A stretch of 64,000 bases of DNA, from IMG/VR virus record IMGVR_UViG_3300009610_000003, positions 1 to 64,000 of that record, one strand, 5' to 3'. This DNA is from a virus. Each line of letters opens with the position of its first letter. Position 1 is the stretch's first letter. Below are positions 36,443 to 43,265 of the stretch, piece by piece. A program made the position numbers and the translations under genes. Below the pieces are notes generated by a model. It was not told the origin of the DNA, made no database searches, and saw only the letters and a list, made by a program, of their open reading frames with translations.

Positions 36443-36705
36443 TGAGCAAGCAACTGGGCGACGCGCCCATCGACCCCGAGCTACACAAGCTGATGAATGC
36501 ACTGGCGCACGGCATTGACGAACTGCTGAACGGCAAGCCGCCCACCACCAAAACGAACGGCTTCATCTTGATGGTGTTCCCGTTCGAAGGGCACGAAGGC
36601 CGCTGCAACTACATCAGCAACGCCCACCGCGAGGACGTGGTGACCATGCTCAAGGAACAGGTCGCCCGCTTCGAAGGCCAAGCCGAGGTGAGGGGAAACG
36701 CATGA
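36442..36705 (+). CDS. Small unknown protein
   Basis: The product has 87 aa. The region NGFILMVFPFEGHEGRCNYISNAHREDVVTMLKEQVARFEGQ resembles a widespread small phage protein with 'F.GRCNYISN..R.D....LKE'. Function unknown. Confidence 0.62.
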   Translation: MSKQLGDAPIDPELHKLMNALAHGIDELLNGKPPTTKTNGFILMVFPFEGHEGRCNYISNAHREDVVTMLKEQVARFEGQAEVRGNA

Positions 36706-36890
36706 CCAGCTACTACCTCACGCCCGAGGCCGAGGCCCTACGCACCGAGGCGCTGGTGAAGCGTATCGCGTCCGAGCCGCACCCCTTCCGGGAAGACAGC
36801 GACTTCTGGAAGCTGCCTGCCAAGCTCAAGTTCCGCGTCGCCGAGGTCGCTTACCCGATCAAATACGCGGACGCCCGCGTTATTATCTAA
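36702..36890 (+). CDS. Small unknown protein
   Basis: The product has 62 aa (MTSYYLTPEAEALRTEALVKRIASEPHPFREDSDFWKLPAKLKFRVAEVAYPIKYADARVII), helical and charged. It is the last gene of the tightly overlapped part of the island. Confidence 0.55.
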   Translation: MTSYYLTPEAEALRTEALVKRIASEPHPFREDSDFWKLPAKLKFRVAEVAYPIKYADARVII

Positions 36891-37019
36891 CCCACTGATT
36901 TTACAGGGAAAGTGTCAATTTATGAGACCGGCGTTCTTGGTTCAGGTTCGTAATAGACGTTGCATCCCACGGGGGTTCCTCTTGGTCGTGCACCACAGAT
37001 ATTGTCGATGAGGCGTTAA

Positions 37020-37271
37020 ATGAACACCAGCCTCGTCATCTACCGGATGCCAGACACCATCGGCGAGCGCTGCTCGCTGGCCTGCCACGTGCTGTCGGTG
37101 AACGGCACCTTCATCAAGGAAACCCACAGCTACGGCGAGCAGCCGCCTGCCGACCTGCTCGCCATGGCGAGCAACCTGTCTCACGCCCTGATGGTGCCGA
37201 TTGAGTTACGGGACACGCGCCCCAAGCCGTCGCCGCGCATCGTCGGGGCAGGGCTCAGGCTGGTGGTGTGA
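37020..37271 (+). CDS. Small unknown protein, last gene of island
   Basis: The product has 83 aa (MNTSLVIYRMPDTIGERCSLACHVLSVNGTFIKETHSYGEQPPADLL...). It is separated from the preceding gene by 129 bp in which I see no clear signal. It is followed at once by a strong terminator. No family was recognised. Confidence 0.55.
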   Translation: MNTSLVIYRMPDTIGERCSLACHVLSVNGTFIKETHSYGEQPPADLLAMASNLSHALMVPIELRDTRPKPSPRIVGAGLRLVV

Positions 37272-37276
37272 TCGGT

Positions 37277-37309
37277 GCGGGCAGGGCTGTTGCGACCCTG
37301 CCCGCTTTT
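37277..37309 (+). terminator. Rho-independent terminator of the island
   Basis: The stem is GCGGGCAGGG/CCCTGCCCGC (10 bp, perfect) with a 9-nt loop, followed by TTTT. It closes the plus-strand island before it meets the convergent small-terminase unit. Confidence 0.85.
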
Positions 37310-37445
37310 CCACCCGGCGAACCAGAAGAGCATCCGAAAACCGGGCGAAATAGAACCGGGGCGGGGGAGGGGGAAAGGATGACGCCCCCTGCCCCGCACC
37401 CGGCTACATTCCCGGCCCCACTGACGAGTGCCGCCGGGAAGACGA

Positions 37446-37467
37446 GGTTTCGCCACGTGGCGAAACC
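37446..37467. repeat. 22-bp perfect palindrome, copy 1
   Basis: The half-site GGTTTCGCCAC is followed by its exact complement. It lies between the island terminator and the 3' end of the minus-strand gene at 37473. An identical copy sits at 63844-63865 inside a coding region. There is no T run, so it is not an ordinary terminator. Confidence 0.9.
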
Positions 37468-37472
37468 GAAGC

Positions 37473-37760
37473 TCACTTCCGCCAGCGCACGCTGATGCGG
37501 CACTGATCTAGGTCGGGCCGCTCTTTGCTGGTGGTGATGAGCGTGTTGCAAAGCTCGCCGATGGTCTGCGAGCCCCGCCATGGGGCTTCCAGCTTGCCCG
37601 CCAGCCAGCCATCGGGGCTGATCAGCGAGGCGCTGACGATGTAGACCGGCACCTGCTGGGATGTGCTGGCGTCCGAGGCCGCAGGGTCTGGCGCTGGTGC
37701 GTCAGGCGGTGGCGGCACCGGGGTGATGTTTTCGAGGTCGATCAAGGTTTCCTGTTTCAT
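37473..37760 (-). CDS. Unknown protein downstream of small terminase
   Basis: The product has 95 aa, starting at ATG 37760 in an ATGA overlap. The first 40 residues are Pro/Asp/Ala-rich (PPPPDAPAPDPAASDAST). The rest, VPVYIVSASLISPDGWLAGKLEAPWRGSQTIGELCNTLITTSKERPDLDQCRISVRWRK, is a small folded unit I do not recognise. Confidence 0.55.
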   Translation of the reverse strand: MKQETLIDLENITPVPPPPDAPAPDPAASDASTSQQVPVYIVSASLISPDGWLAGKLEAPWRGSQTIGELCNTLITTSKERPDLDQCRISVRWRK

Positions 37761-38236
37761 CCCGGACCTGCTGTCGCTGTGACTGATTTGGTGGTGGCGA
37801 TCACCGTGGTGGGTGCCGCGTTCTCTGCCGCGCCCGTGTTGCGCAGCGTCAGGTTGAGCGCGGCAATCACCGTGATCTGGAACACGCCCGCCGTGGCGAC
37901 GGTCACGCACATCCCCACGGCGAGCCCCGTGGTCGCAGCCACAGGCACGACCACGGTCGCACCCACAGCGGGCTGCGTGAACCCTGCGGTGGTCGTGGTC
38001 GGCGTCACGCCCGAGGGGCGCGTAAGCTGCACATCGGTGTCGCAGGCCGCCTGCGCCAGCGCGATGCTGGCATAGGGGCCTGATGTTTTGCGGGTGGTGC
38101 GGTATTTCGCGCTGTTGGTGCGGTCAACGAAATACTCGTTGCCGAAGCGCCGGATGCGATGGCCGTATCGGCCACTGTCGAAGAAGGCCGGGATGGCACC
38201 ATAGTTTCGGATGTAGGCGTGCGAGGTGACGGCCAT
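37757..38236 (-). CDS. Unknown beta-rich protein, possible decoration/fibre domain
   Basis: The product has 159 aa. After an N-terminal part (AYIRNYGAIPAFFDSGRYGHRIRRFGNEYFVDR), the segment TTTTAGFTQPAVGATVVVPVAATTGLAVGMCVTVATAGVFQITVI...LTLRNTGAAENAAP follows. This is a repeat-like beta domain often seen in phage fibre or decoration proteins. Its place in a unit with the small terminase is unusual. Confidence 0.55.
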   Translation of the reverse strand: MAVTSHAYIRNYGAIPAFFDSGRYGHRIRRFGNEYFVDRTNSAKYRTTRKTSGPYASIALAQAACDTDVQLTRPSGVTPTTTTAGFTQPAVGATVVVPVAATTGLAVGMCVTVATAGVFQITVIAALNLTLRNTGAAENAAPTTVIATTKSVTATAGPG

Positions 38237-38733
38237 CAGCTTTCCTTCTCAGCCTCTTCCTGCGCCTTGGCACGGTCGGCCATGGCCTTGATGCGACGCC
38301 TGAGTTCCGCCGTGTGATCGACCTGCACTGGCGCTTCCTCCCGCTGCACGGTGGTGATCGTCGCCTTGGGGCCATAGCGCATCGGGTCGGTCTTCTCGGT
38401 GTAGATTTTCCCGGCGGTGACCCGCGTGCTGGCGTCCCATGTCCCAGCTTTGCCGTCTTCAAGGATGCCGTCAACCAGCAATTCGGTCTGAATGGTCTTC
38501 GCCTTGCGATATTTCAGGTTGAACGCGGGTTCCTGTTCCATCCACAGGAGGAAGGTTCCGGGCAGGGGGTAGTCGCGATTGTTCGAACACAGCGCGTTCA
38601 GCGTCTCGCCGTTCATGACCCGCAGGATGATCGCATCGGCCAGATCGGGGTCGAAGTCGAGCGGCCTGCGCAGGTAGTCGTCTTCGGCCCAGCGCGGCTG
38701 GTAGACGGTCACTTGTGGGACGGGGCGGGGCAT
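38236..38733 (-). CDS. terS: Probable terminase small subunit
   Basis: The protein has 165 aa. PDLADAIILRVMNGETLNALCSNNRDYPLPGTFLLWMEQEPAFNLKYRKAKTIQTELLVDGILED matches the DNA-binding and oligomerisation layout of Sf6-type small terminases ('I...I..GE.L..IC......P...T...W......F...Y..A...Q.E...D.I'). The C-terminus is basic and helical. Unusually it is not next to terL but 2.6 kb away, across a plus-strand island. Confidence 0.75.
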   Translation of the reverse strand: MPRPVPQVTVYQPRWAEDDYLRRPLDFDPDLADAIILRVMNGETLNALCSNNRDYPLPGTFLLWMEQEPAFNLKYRKAKTIQTELLVDGILEDGKAGTWDASTRVTAGKIYTEKTDPMRYGPKATITTVQREEAPVQVDHTAELRRRIKAMADRAKAQEEAEKES

Positions 38734-39070
38734 AATTCAGGGGGGAACTTAACGCCCTTCCGGGGGGCAGGCAACTGGATGAGCGTTATATTCTTGACGC
38801 TACGACGATGGGTCAAAAAGGGGCAAAAAACTGCACGCCAGAAAAAACCAATAGAAAACCAATAGGCGCTAAGTGCTTATAAAAGCTCGCGTATACGTGA
38901 ACACTATTAGATTTTTACGCTTTTGCTCGCGCGCGATTTTTGCAAATGAGGGTTCACGCGTACGCGATTAAAATAAGAGATAATAGGGCTTGTGCAGCCA
39001 CCCCGGATATGCGACAAGGTTGGATCGGCCCAACCAGCCGACCCGACCAACCAACCACGAAAGACCAACC
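38734..39070. promoter_or_regulatory. AT-rich divergent control region with inverted GTTCACG elements
   Basis: This 337-bp region is visibly A+T-rich compared with its surroundings and separates terS (minus) from the long plus-strand operon. It holds two near-identical elements in opposite orientation: GTTCACGTATACGCG on the minus strand (38902-38888) and GTTCACGCGTACGCG on the plus strand (38952-38966). Each is followed by an AT-rich -10-like stretch (TTTTATAAG minus, TTAAAATAAG and GATAAT plus). Probable divergent early promoters with a shared regulator site; an origin role cannot be excluded. Confidence 0.5.
39022..39070 (+). promoter_or_regulatory. CAACCA-loop leader, copy 1
   Basis: The hairpin arms are GGATCGGC and GCCGACCC (one A-C mismatch) around the loop CCAACCA, followed by CGACCAACCAACCACGAA and the ATG at 39071. 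It is one of four leaders sharing this order. Confidence 0.6.
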
Positions 39071-39595
39071 ATGAACCCCATCGAAACCGCCGTCGCCCCC
39101 TTGAAGGCCGACGCTATCGCCCGCGCCGAAACCGAGGCTCAGGCGGCCATCGCCCGTGCCCATGCCAAGCTCGCCGAGTTTGGCTGGGACGTTGACAAGG
39201 CCGCGCCCCGCCCGAACGGCAACATGGGCCGCGCCCAGTACAAGACCATGATGGCCCGCCACAACTGGCTGCTCAGCCTGACCGACCACACCAAGTCGTA
39301 CCACCGCCACGGTGAGCCGCATATCCGCGCGGCGTCCCCGGAACGCGAAGCCCGCTACATCGTCGCTGCCCGCGAGCAGGCCGCCGCTCAGTACGACCTC
39401 TTCGTCATGAAGCTGGTGCGCAAGGTCGGCGATTGCCTGACCGCCACGCTCACCGGCTCGCACGTCTGGGGCCACAGCATCCTCACCGTTGGCAAGGCCG
39501 ATGGCACCACCGAGCGCTGGAAGACCCAGCAGATTGTCAACCAGTCGGTGCTGGGGACGATCTTCAACCAGTGGCCGAGCCGGAAGGTCAAGTGA
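39071..39595 (+). CDS. Conserved phage protein of unknown function
   Basis: The product has 174 aa, starting at the ATG behind the CA-rich leader. It has an Ala-rich helical N-terminus, then DHTKSYHRHGEPHIRAASPEREARYIVAAREQAAAQYDLFVMKLVRKVGD, and LTGSHVWGHSILTVGKADGTTERWKTQQIVNQSVLGTIFNQWPSRK. The C-terminal block is one I associate with phage proteins of unknown role. First gene of the long plus-strand operon. Confidence 0.7.
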   Translation: MNPIETAVAPLKADAIARAETEAQAAIARAHAKLAEFGWDVDKAAPRPNGNMGRAQYKTMMARHNWLLSLTDHTKSYHRHGEPHIRAASPEREARYIVAAREQAAAQYDLFVMKLVRKVGDCLTATLTGSHVWGHSILTVGKADGTTERWKTQQIVNQSVLGTIFNQWPSRKVK

Positions 39596-39801
39596 TGGCC
39601 CACCCCGCCGACCGCTTCATCAAGGCGACCGATGCCCCACGGGGCATCGTTCGTGCCTGCACGCTGTGCAGGTTCTCGGACCTCGTCCTGAAGCCCCGCC
39701 CCGGCACCGCCGGGCGCGGCTGGGGGATGCGCGAGGGCAACAAGCAGCGCGGTCGCCTGATCGCGCACATCAAGACCGCTCACCCGGAGGTGCTGGCATG
39801 A
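39595..39801 (+). CDS. Small zinc-finger-like protein
   Basis: The product has 68 aa; its ATG overlaps the preceding stop (TGATG). C-x2-C near residue 23 (ACTLC) and H-x4-H near the C-terminus (AHIKTAH) form a plausible zinc site. The basic loop GTAGRGWGMREGNKQRGRL suggests nucleic-acid binding. Confidence 0.55.
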   Translation: MAHPADRFIKATDAPRGIVRACTLCRFSDLVLKPRPGTAGRGWGMREGNKQRGRLIAHIKTAHPEVLA

Positions 39802-40064
39802 CCGCCACCCTCCGCGACGTGAAGAAGGCCGCCGCCCTGATCGGGGCGACGGTCGTGGACGACAAGGCGTATGGCACCCACGAATGCACCGTCGAAGCGC
39901 CGCACCGCTATCGATGGGCCGATGGCCTGCACATGTTCGTAGACTGCACCAACCAGCCGTGGAAGCCCGACTACCAAGACCTGCTTGACCGTATGAGCTA
40001 CGGCATTGAACCCTGCACCGACCCCGAGTGCGACTGGTGCAACAGCGACGAGGACGACCAGTGA
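39798..40064 (+). CDS. Small unknown protein with C-terminal Cys cluster
   Basis: The product has 88 aa (MTATLRDVKKAAALIGATVVDDKAYGTHECTVEAPHRYRWADGLHMFVDCTNQPW...). It ends EPCTDPECDWCNSDEDDQ, a Cys cluster in an acidic tail. Similar small proteins occur in actinobacterial and proteobacterial phages. Function unknown. Confidence 0.6.
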   Translation: MTATLRDVKKAAALIGATVVDDKAYGTHECTVEAPHRYRWADGLHMFVDCTNQPWKPDYQDLLDRMSYGIEPCTDPECDWCNSDEDDQ

Positions 40065-40066
40065 CC

Positions 40067-40303
40067 ATGAAACAATTTTTCGCCCCGCTGCTGATCGTGC
40101 TGACCCCTATCGGCGTTCTGGCCACCATTCACGGTGGCCAGAATTACCAGCGCCATCAGCTTGAGCAGACACGGCAACACGACCGCGACACCTGTGATGC
40201 GCTCGCCGAGATTGCCGCCCTGAAGCACGTGTACGTCATCACCACGCAGGAGGTGCAACGCTGCGAAGATCGCTATCAGAAAAAATGGGGCTCGACCCGA
40301 TGA
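40067..40303 (+). CDS. Small protein with N-terminal membrane segment
   Basis: The product has 78 aa. Residues 4-22 (FFAPLLIVLTPIGVLATIH) form one hydrophobic segment. The rest is a polar helical tail with two Cys. The topology would suit an i-spanin or another membrane-anchored accessory protein, but there is no other lysis gene nearby, so this is only a possibility. Confidence 0.55.
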   Translation: MKQFFAPLLIVLTPIGVLATIHGGQNYQRHQLEQTRQHDRDTCDALAEIAALKHVYVITTQEVQRCEDRYQKKWGSTR

Positions 40304-40452
40304 CCCGCGTTCAGCTCCGCCGTCTGGCGATACTCACCGAGCTTGTGAAGCTGTCCAAGGACGGGTGGGCCAACGCCCGCCCCTGCGACTACGAACCCCT
40401 TGAGGCCGAGCTTCGCTCGCTCGCCCAACCCACCGGAAAGGTGAAACCATGA
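40300..40452 (+). CDS. Small unknown protein (50 aa)
   Basis: The product begins MTRVQLRRLAILTELVKLSKDG and continues WANARPCDYEPLEAELRSLA. Both ends overlap neighbouring genes by 4 bp (ATGA), which is the main support that it is real. Confidence 0.55.
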   Translation: MTRVQLRRLAILTELVKLSKDGWANARPCDYEPLEAELRSLAQPTGKVKP

Positions 40453-40643
40453 CCGACATCGAACGCGACGCCCGCGAATACTGGGCGCTTCTCCACTCTG
40501 CCCCCAATGGCTGGGGGCAGCACGTCCATCCGCGCTACGGCGCGTCCCACTACATGCTGCTGGCCATGTGCCAGCGGCATGGCAAGGATGCCTTCGACGC
40601 CGCGCTTGACGCGACGCGGGCGAGCGTCCTCGCACAAGCCTGA
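40449..40643 (+). CDS. Small unknown protein
   Basis: The product has 64 aa (MTDIERDAREYWALLHSAPNGWGQHVHPRYGASHYMLLAMCQRHGKDAFDAALDATRASVLAQA), helical. It is followed by a hairpin (40652-40680, GGCCTGCCC/GGGCAGGCC) that ends this overlapped set. Confidence 0.55.
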   Translation: MTDIERDAREYWALLHSAPNGWGQHVHPRYGASHYMLLAMCQRHGKDAFDAALDATRASVLAQA

Positions 40644-40651
40644 AGCCTACC

Positions 40652-40680
40652 GGCCTGCCCTGTGGGCTATGGGGCAGGCC
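40652..40680 (+). terminator. Intergenic hairpin without T run
   Basis: A 9-bp perfect stem GGCCTGCCC/GGGCAGGCC with an 11-nt loop lies between the stop at 40643 and the ATG at 40714. No T run follows; it may be an attenuator or processing site. Confidence 0.5.
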
Positions 40681-40713
40681 GTCAATCTCAACCCAAACAT
40701 TGGAACCAAAACC

Positions 40714-41655
40714 ATGCGCTACAACCCCGTTAAAATCCGCATTCTCTGCGCCACCAACCCCAAGAAATTCGGCACCGCCGCTTGGGCTCGCTTCAACCTG
40801 TACCGGGATGGCATGACCATTCCCGAGTTCAAGGCCGCTGGCGGCTGGCAGGAAGACATCACCAACGACCTCGCCAAGGGCTTCATCAGCCTCTCAAACT
40901 TGGACAACCGCCCCGATGGCACCGCCCCGAACGGCGCTCAGAACAGCAACCGGCAGGCCGCTATCGCCCGCATCAGGGCGCTCGCCGCCAAGACCATCGA
41001 CAACGGCTGCACCGAGGCCGAGGCCATGTCCGCCGCCGCCAAGATGGGCCAGTTGATGGACAAGTATGGCATCGCGTCCAGCGAGACTGAAATCCGCGAC
41101 GAGAAGTGCCTGACCGGCATTCACGGCGGCGAGCGCAAGAAGCGCCACGAAAGCCAGTGGGTGTCATCAGCCGTGGGCAAATACTGCTCTTGCCGCGTCT
41201 GGTATCGCACCGGCACCGGGAACATCTGTTTCTTCGGCCTGCCCAGTGACGTGGAAGTCGCCACGTACCTCATGCGTGTCATCGAAGGGTCGATGAACCG
41301 CTCGTTCAAAGACTATAAGCGCGATCCTTTCTTCCCCTCACACGAAAGCTCGCGCCGGGTGCGCAACACGTTCATGAACGGGTTTGCCCGGCGCGTGAAC
41401 GCCCGGCTCGCCGAAATGCTCGCCGCCCGCGAGGCCGAGGCCCCCAAGACCACCACCGGCACCTCGCTGGTCGTGGTCAGGAACGCCGTGGTCGCCGAGC
41501 AGTACGAGGCCCTTGGCCTGCGCCTGCGCAACACCACCAGCCAGCGTGCGATGAGCTACAGCAACGCCGCTCACGAAGCGGGCATGAAGGCCGGTGACCG
41601 GGTGCATCTGGGCAGCGCCATCAGGGGCGGTGGCGAGAACCGCCGCCTGCACTGA
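40714..41655 (+). CDS. DUF2786 protein with N-terminal NPKK module
   Basis: The protein has 313 aa. Residues 1-60 are the NPKKFGTAAWARFNLYRDGMTIPEFKAAGGWQED...KGFISL module, also present in both large virion-block proteins. Residues ~80-120 (AIARIRALAAKTIDNGCTEAEAMSAAAKMGQLMDKYGI) are DUF2786. The following ~130 residues (SQWVSSAVGKYCSCRVWY..., VATYLMRVIEGSMNRSFKDYK, SSRRVRNTFMNGFARRVNARLAEM) match the domain usually paired with DUF2786. The family's function is unknown. Confidence 0.75.
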   Translation: MRYNPVKIRILCATNPKKFGTAAWARFNLYRDGMTIPEFKAAGGWQEDITNDLAKGFISLSNLDNRPDGTAPNGAQNSNRQAAIARIRALAAKTIDNGCTEAEAMSAAAKMGQLMDKYGIASSETEIRDEKCLTGIHGGERKKRHESQWVSSAVGKYCSCRVWYRTGTGNICFFGLPSDVEVATYLMRVIEGSMNRSFKDYKRDPFFPSHESSRRVRNTFMNGFARRVNARLAEMLAAREAEAPKTTTGTSLVVVRNAVVAEQYEALGLRLRNTTSQRAMSYSNAAHEAGMKAGDRVHLGSAIRGGGENRRLH

Positions 41656-41670
41656 CCGGCCCCAGCCAAG

Positions 41671-41692
41671 CCCCCGCGTGAAAGCGCGGGGG
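41671..41692 (+). terminator. Intergenic hairpin
   Basis: The stem CCCCCGCG/CGCGGGGG with a 6-nt loop (TGAAAG) follows the DUF2786 gene. No T run follows, so full termination is uncertain. Confidence 0.5.
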
Positions 41693-41722
41693 TCACCCCA
41701 TCCCCTGACGAGGAAACCTGCC

Positions 41723-42160
41723 ATGACCGCCACCCACCTTGCCGCGTGCGACGCCCGAGCTATCCGCTTCGCCCTTGCCCTGCCCGACAGCGCCGACCTG
41801 CCCTACCCCAGCGCCGAGGTGCTGGCCTGCCTTGACCTCAGCCATGACGTGCCGGTGATGATCGCCACAGCCGTCCTGCGGGGCCGCCTGACGCGGTGTC
41901 CCCCGGACATGCGCCTGACCCCCAAGCCGTGGCCGAAACTGCCCACAGCCGCCTCTGTGCCGGTCAAGAAGGGCCGCGTATCCGGGGATGCCGTGCTGGC
42001 CACGTGCGCGCCGAACCCCAAGAAACCCGGCAGCGCCGCGCGCGAGCGGTATGCCCGCTACGCCATCGGCCTGACCAAGAACCAGCTACGCGGGCTTGGG
42101 CTGACGCTGGAAGACCTGCTGGACGATTGCGAGAAGGGTTTCATCACATGGGCCACATGA
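41723..42160 (+). CDS. Unknown protein ending in a divergent NPKK module
   Basis: The product has 145 aa. The first ~85 residues are unrecognised (LAACDARAIRFALALPDSADLPYPSAEVLACLDL...). Residues ~88-143 contain ATCAPNPKKPGSAARERYARYAIGLTKNQLRGLGLTLEDLLDDCEKGFI, a shorter relative of the module in the neighbouring gene and in the two polyvalent proteins. Confidence 0.6.
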   Translation: MTATHLAACDARAIRFALALPDSADLPYPSAEVLACLDLSHDVPVMIATAVLRGRLTRCPPDMRLTPKPWPKLPTAASVPVKKGRVSGDAVLATCAPNPKKPGSAARERYARYAIGLTKNQLRGLGLTLEDLLDDCEKGFITWAT

Positions 42161-42327
42161 TCGGGTACACGCTCGTTGCCACGCTTGCCCGCCGCGCTGG
42201 CCTGACCTGCCACTTCGATGGCGCATACCTCGTCTTCCGCCGTGCTGATGGCACCGAGGCCGGGCGCACGCTGATGGACGACAACGGCATGGCCAGCCGC
42301 CATGCGGTCGAACTTATTTTGAAATAG
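42157..42327 (+). CDS. Small unknown protein
   Basis: The product has 56 aa, using the ATG at 42157 in the ATGA overlap; another ATG lies 9 bp upstream. It reads MIGYTLVATLARRAGLTCHFDGAYLVFRRADGTEAGRTLMDDNGMASRHAVELILK. No family was recognised. Confidence 0.55.
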   Translation: MIGYTLVATLARRAGLTCHFDGAYLVFRRADGTEAGRTLMDDNGMASRHAVELILK

Positions 42328-42365
42328 GGGTAGACGCACGATCCAACCCGTGCCATAAGCGTTTC

Positions 42366-42416
42366 GGGTCGCTCAACCAAGCGGCCCGCGACCAACCAAC
42401 CACAGGAACCAGCCAC
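42366..42416 (+). promoter_or_regulatory. CAACCA-loop leader, copy 2
   Basis: The hairpin GGGTCGCT-CAACCA-AGCGGCCC has an 8-bp stem with one G-T wobble. It is followed by CGACCAACCAACCACAGGAA and the ATG at 42417. A CGCACGATCC sequence lies 22 bp upstream of the hairpin. Confidence 0.65.
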
Positions 42417-42683
42417 ATGACCTACCGCAATCTCCGTTACCTCTGCGCCGCGATCTGCCGCGCCGAGGGCGACTTCTCCCAGCCTGCTTTCGCGATCTAC
42501 AACGATCACGGCAGGGTTCTCCGCTTCGGCACCGACCGCACGGCCATGCTGAAGCTCTTCAACCGCGCCTACGACCGCATTCCCGGCCTGCACATCAGCG
42601 CCGTGTGGGCTCAGAACGACTACCAGCCCGTCGCCGACGCTGCCGAACGCGCGCTGGCACGCTGGGAAGCTGCCAACCTGTGA
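42417..42683 (+). CDS. Small unknown protein
   Basis: The product has 88 aa (MTYRNLRYLCAAICRAEGDFSQPAFAIYNDHGRVLRFGTDRTAMLKLFNRAYDRIPGLHISAVWAQNDYQP...). It is mixed alpha/beta with no family recognised. A leader and a following UUCG hairpin bound it as a single-gene unit. Confidence 0.6.
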   Translation: MTYRNLRYLCAAICRAEGDFSQPAFAIYNDHGRVLRFGTDRTAMLKLFNRAYDRIPGLHISAVWAQNDYQPVADAAERALARWEAANL

Positions 42684-42691
42684 CCTGAACC

Positions 42692-42711
42692 GGGAGGGCT
42701 TCGGCCCTCCC
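42692..42711 (+). terminator. UUCG-loop hairpin
   Basis: The stem GGGAGGGC/GCCCTCCC closes a TTCG tetraloop, a very stable RNA hairpin, right after the stop at 42683. Instead of a T run it is followed by CCAACCACCAACCACGAAGG, so it also acts as the leader of the next gene. Confidence 0.6.
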
Positions 42712-42746
42712 GCCACCAACCACCAACCACGAAGGAACCAGCCACA

Positions 42747-43022
42747 ATGACCACCACCGACCACGACATCCGCCGCGACCCCGCCTACATGCGCTTCTGG
42801 CACGCCATCAACGAGGGCCGCGCCCTGCTGGGCCTGCCCGAGGCGCTTTTCGGCAACGTCCATGCCATGTGGATGCAGGCCATGCAGGTCACCCAGACCG
42901 AGTTCAACTGTGCCGCCCTGCGCGGCACGACCCCGCAGCCGAGCGCCGAGCGCATCGACCCCTACGAGGCGCAGACGCGGGCCAATCGCTCGTACGCCAT
43001 CAACCGCGCCAACCAGCGCTGA
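42747..43022 (+). CDS. Small unknown protein
   Basis: The product has 91 aa (MTTTDHDIRRDPAYMRFWHAINEGRALLGLPEALFGNVHAMWMQAMQVTQTEFNCAALRGTT...). It is helical and Met/Ala-rich. No family was recognised. A terminator follows directly. Confidence 0.58.
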   Translation: MTTTDHDIRRDPAYMRFWHAINEGRALLGLPEALFGNVHAMWMQAMQVTQTEFNCAALRGTTPQPSAERIDPYEAQTRANRSYAINRANQR

Positions 43023-43030
43023 ACCCAACC

Positions 43031-43059
43031 GGGGCCGCCTGACCAGCGGCCCCATTTTT
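43031..43059 (+). terminator. Terminator with CAACCA-like loop
   Basis: The stem GGGGCCGC/GCGGCCCC with loop CTGACCA is followed by ATTTTT. It is a proper intrinsic terminator whose stem-loop is clearly related to the leader hairpins (GGGTCGC-CCAACCA-GCGGCCC). AAGGAACCAACCAC and the next ATG follow. Confidence 0.75.
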
Positions 43060-43076
43060 CTCAAGGAACCAACCAC

Positions 43077-43265
43077 ATGACCCGAGTTCAAATTCCCGTC
43101 TGGTCCGACAGATGGATGCGCGGCGACAGGTATGGCGAAATCGTCAAGATCGTCGTCAGGCCCGAGCCCAATCGCGACGGCACCTACAAGCTCGCCCGCA
43201 TCAAGCTGGACAAGTCGGGCAAGGTCGTCAGCTTCCCGCTCGCCGACTGTGAAGTGCTGTCATGA
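43077..43265 (+). CDS. Small unknown protein (KOW/SH3-like by eye)
   Basis: The product has 62 aa (MTRVQIPVWSDRWMRGDRYGEIVKIVVRPEPNRDGTYKLARIKLDKSGKVVSFPLADCEVLS). The 'W..GDRYGEIV...........ARIKLDKSGKVVSFPL.DCE' layout is beta-barrel-like and common in small phage proteins. Function unknown. Confidence 0.6.
   Translation: MTRVQIPVWSDRWMRGDRYGEIVKIVVRPEPNRDGTYKLARIKLDKSGKVVSFPLADCEVLS

Noticed and set aside
37446-37467. Palindrome considered as a parS (ParB-binding) site
   Set aside because: The centre CACGTG and flanking GTTTC resemble parS, but the arms are spaced two bases further per side and no ParB/ParA pair is encoded; the ParB-like domain at 17709 is a fused enzyme-type domain.
40067-40303. 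Holin or spanin assignment
   Set aside because: One membrane segment alone is not enough, and no endolysin or second spanin gene was recognised in the window.
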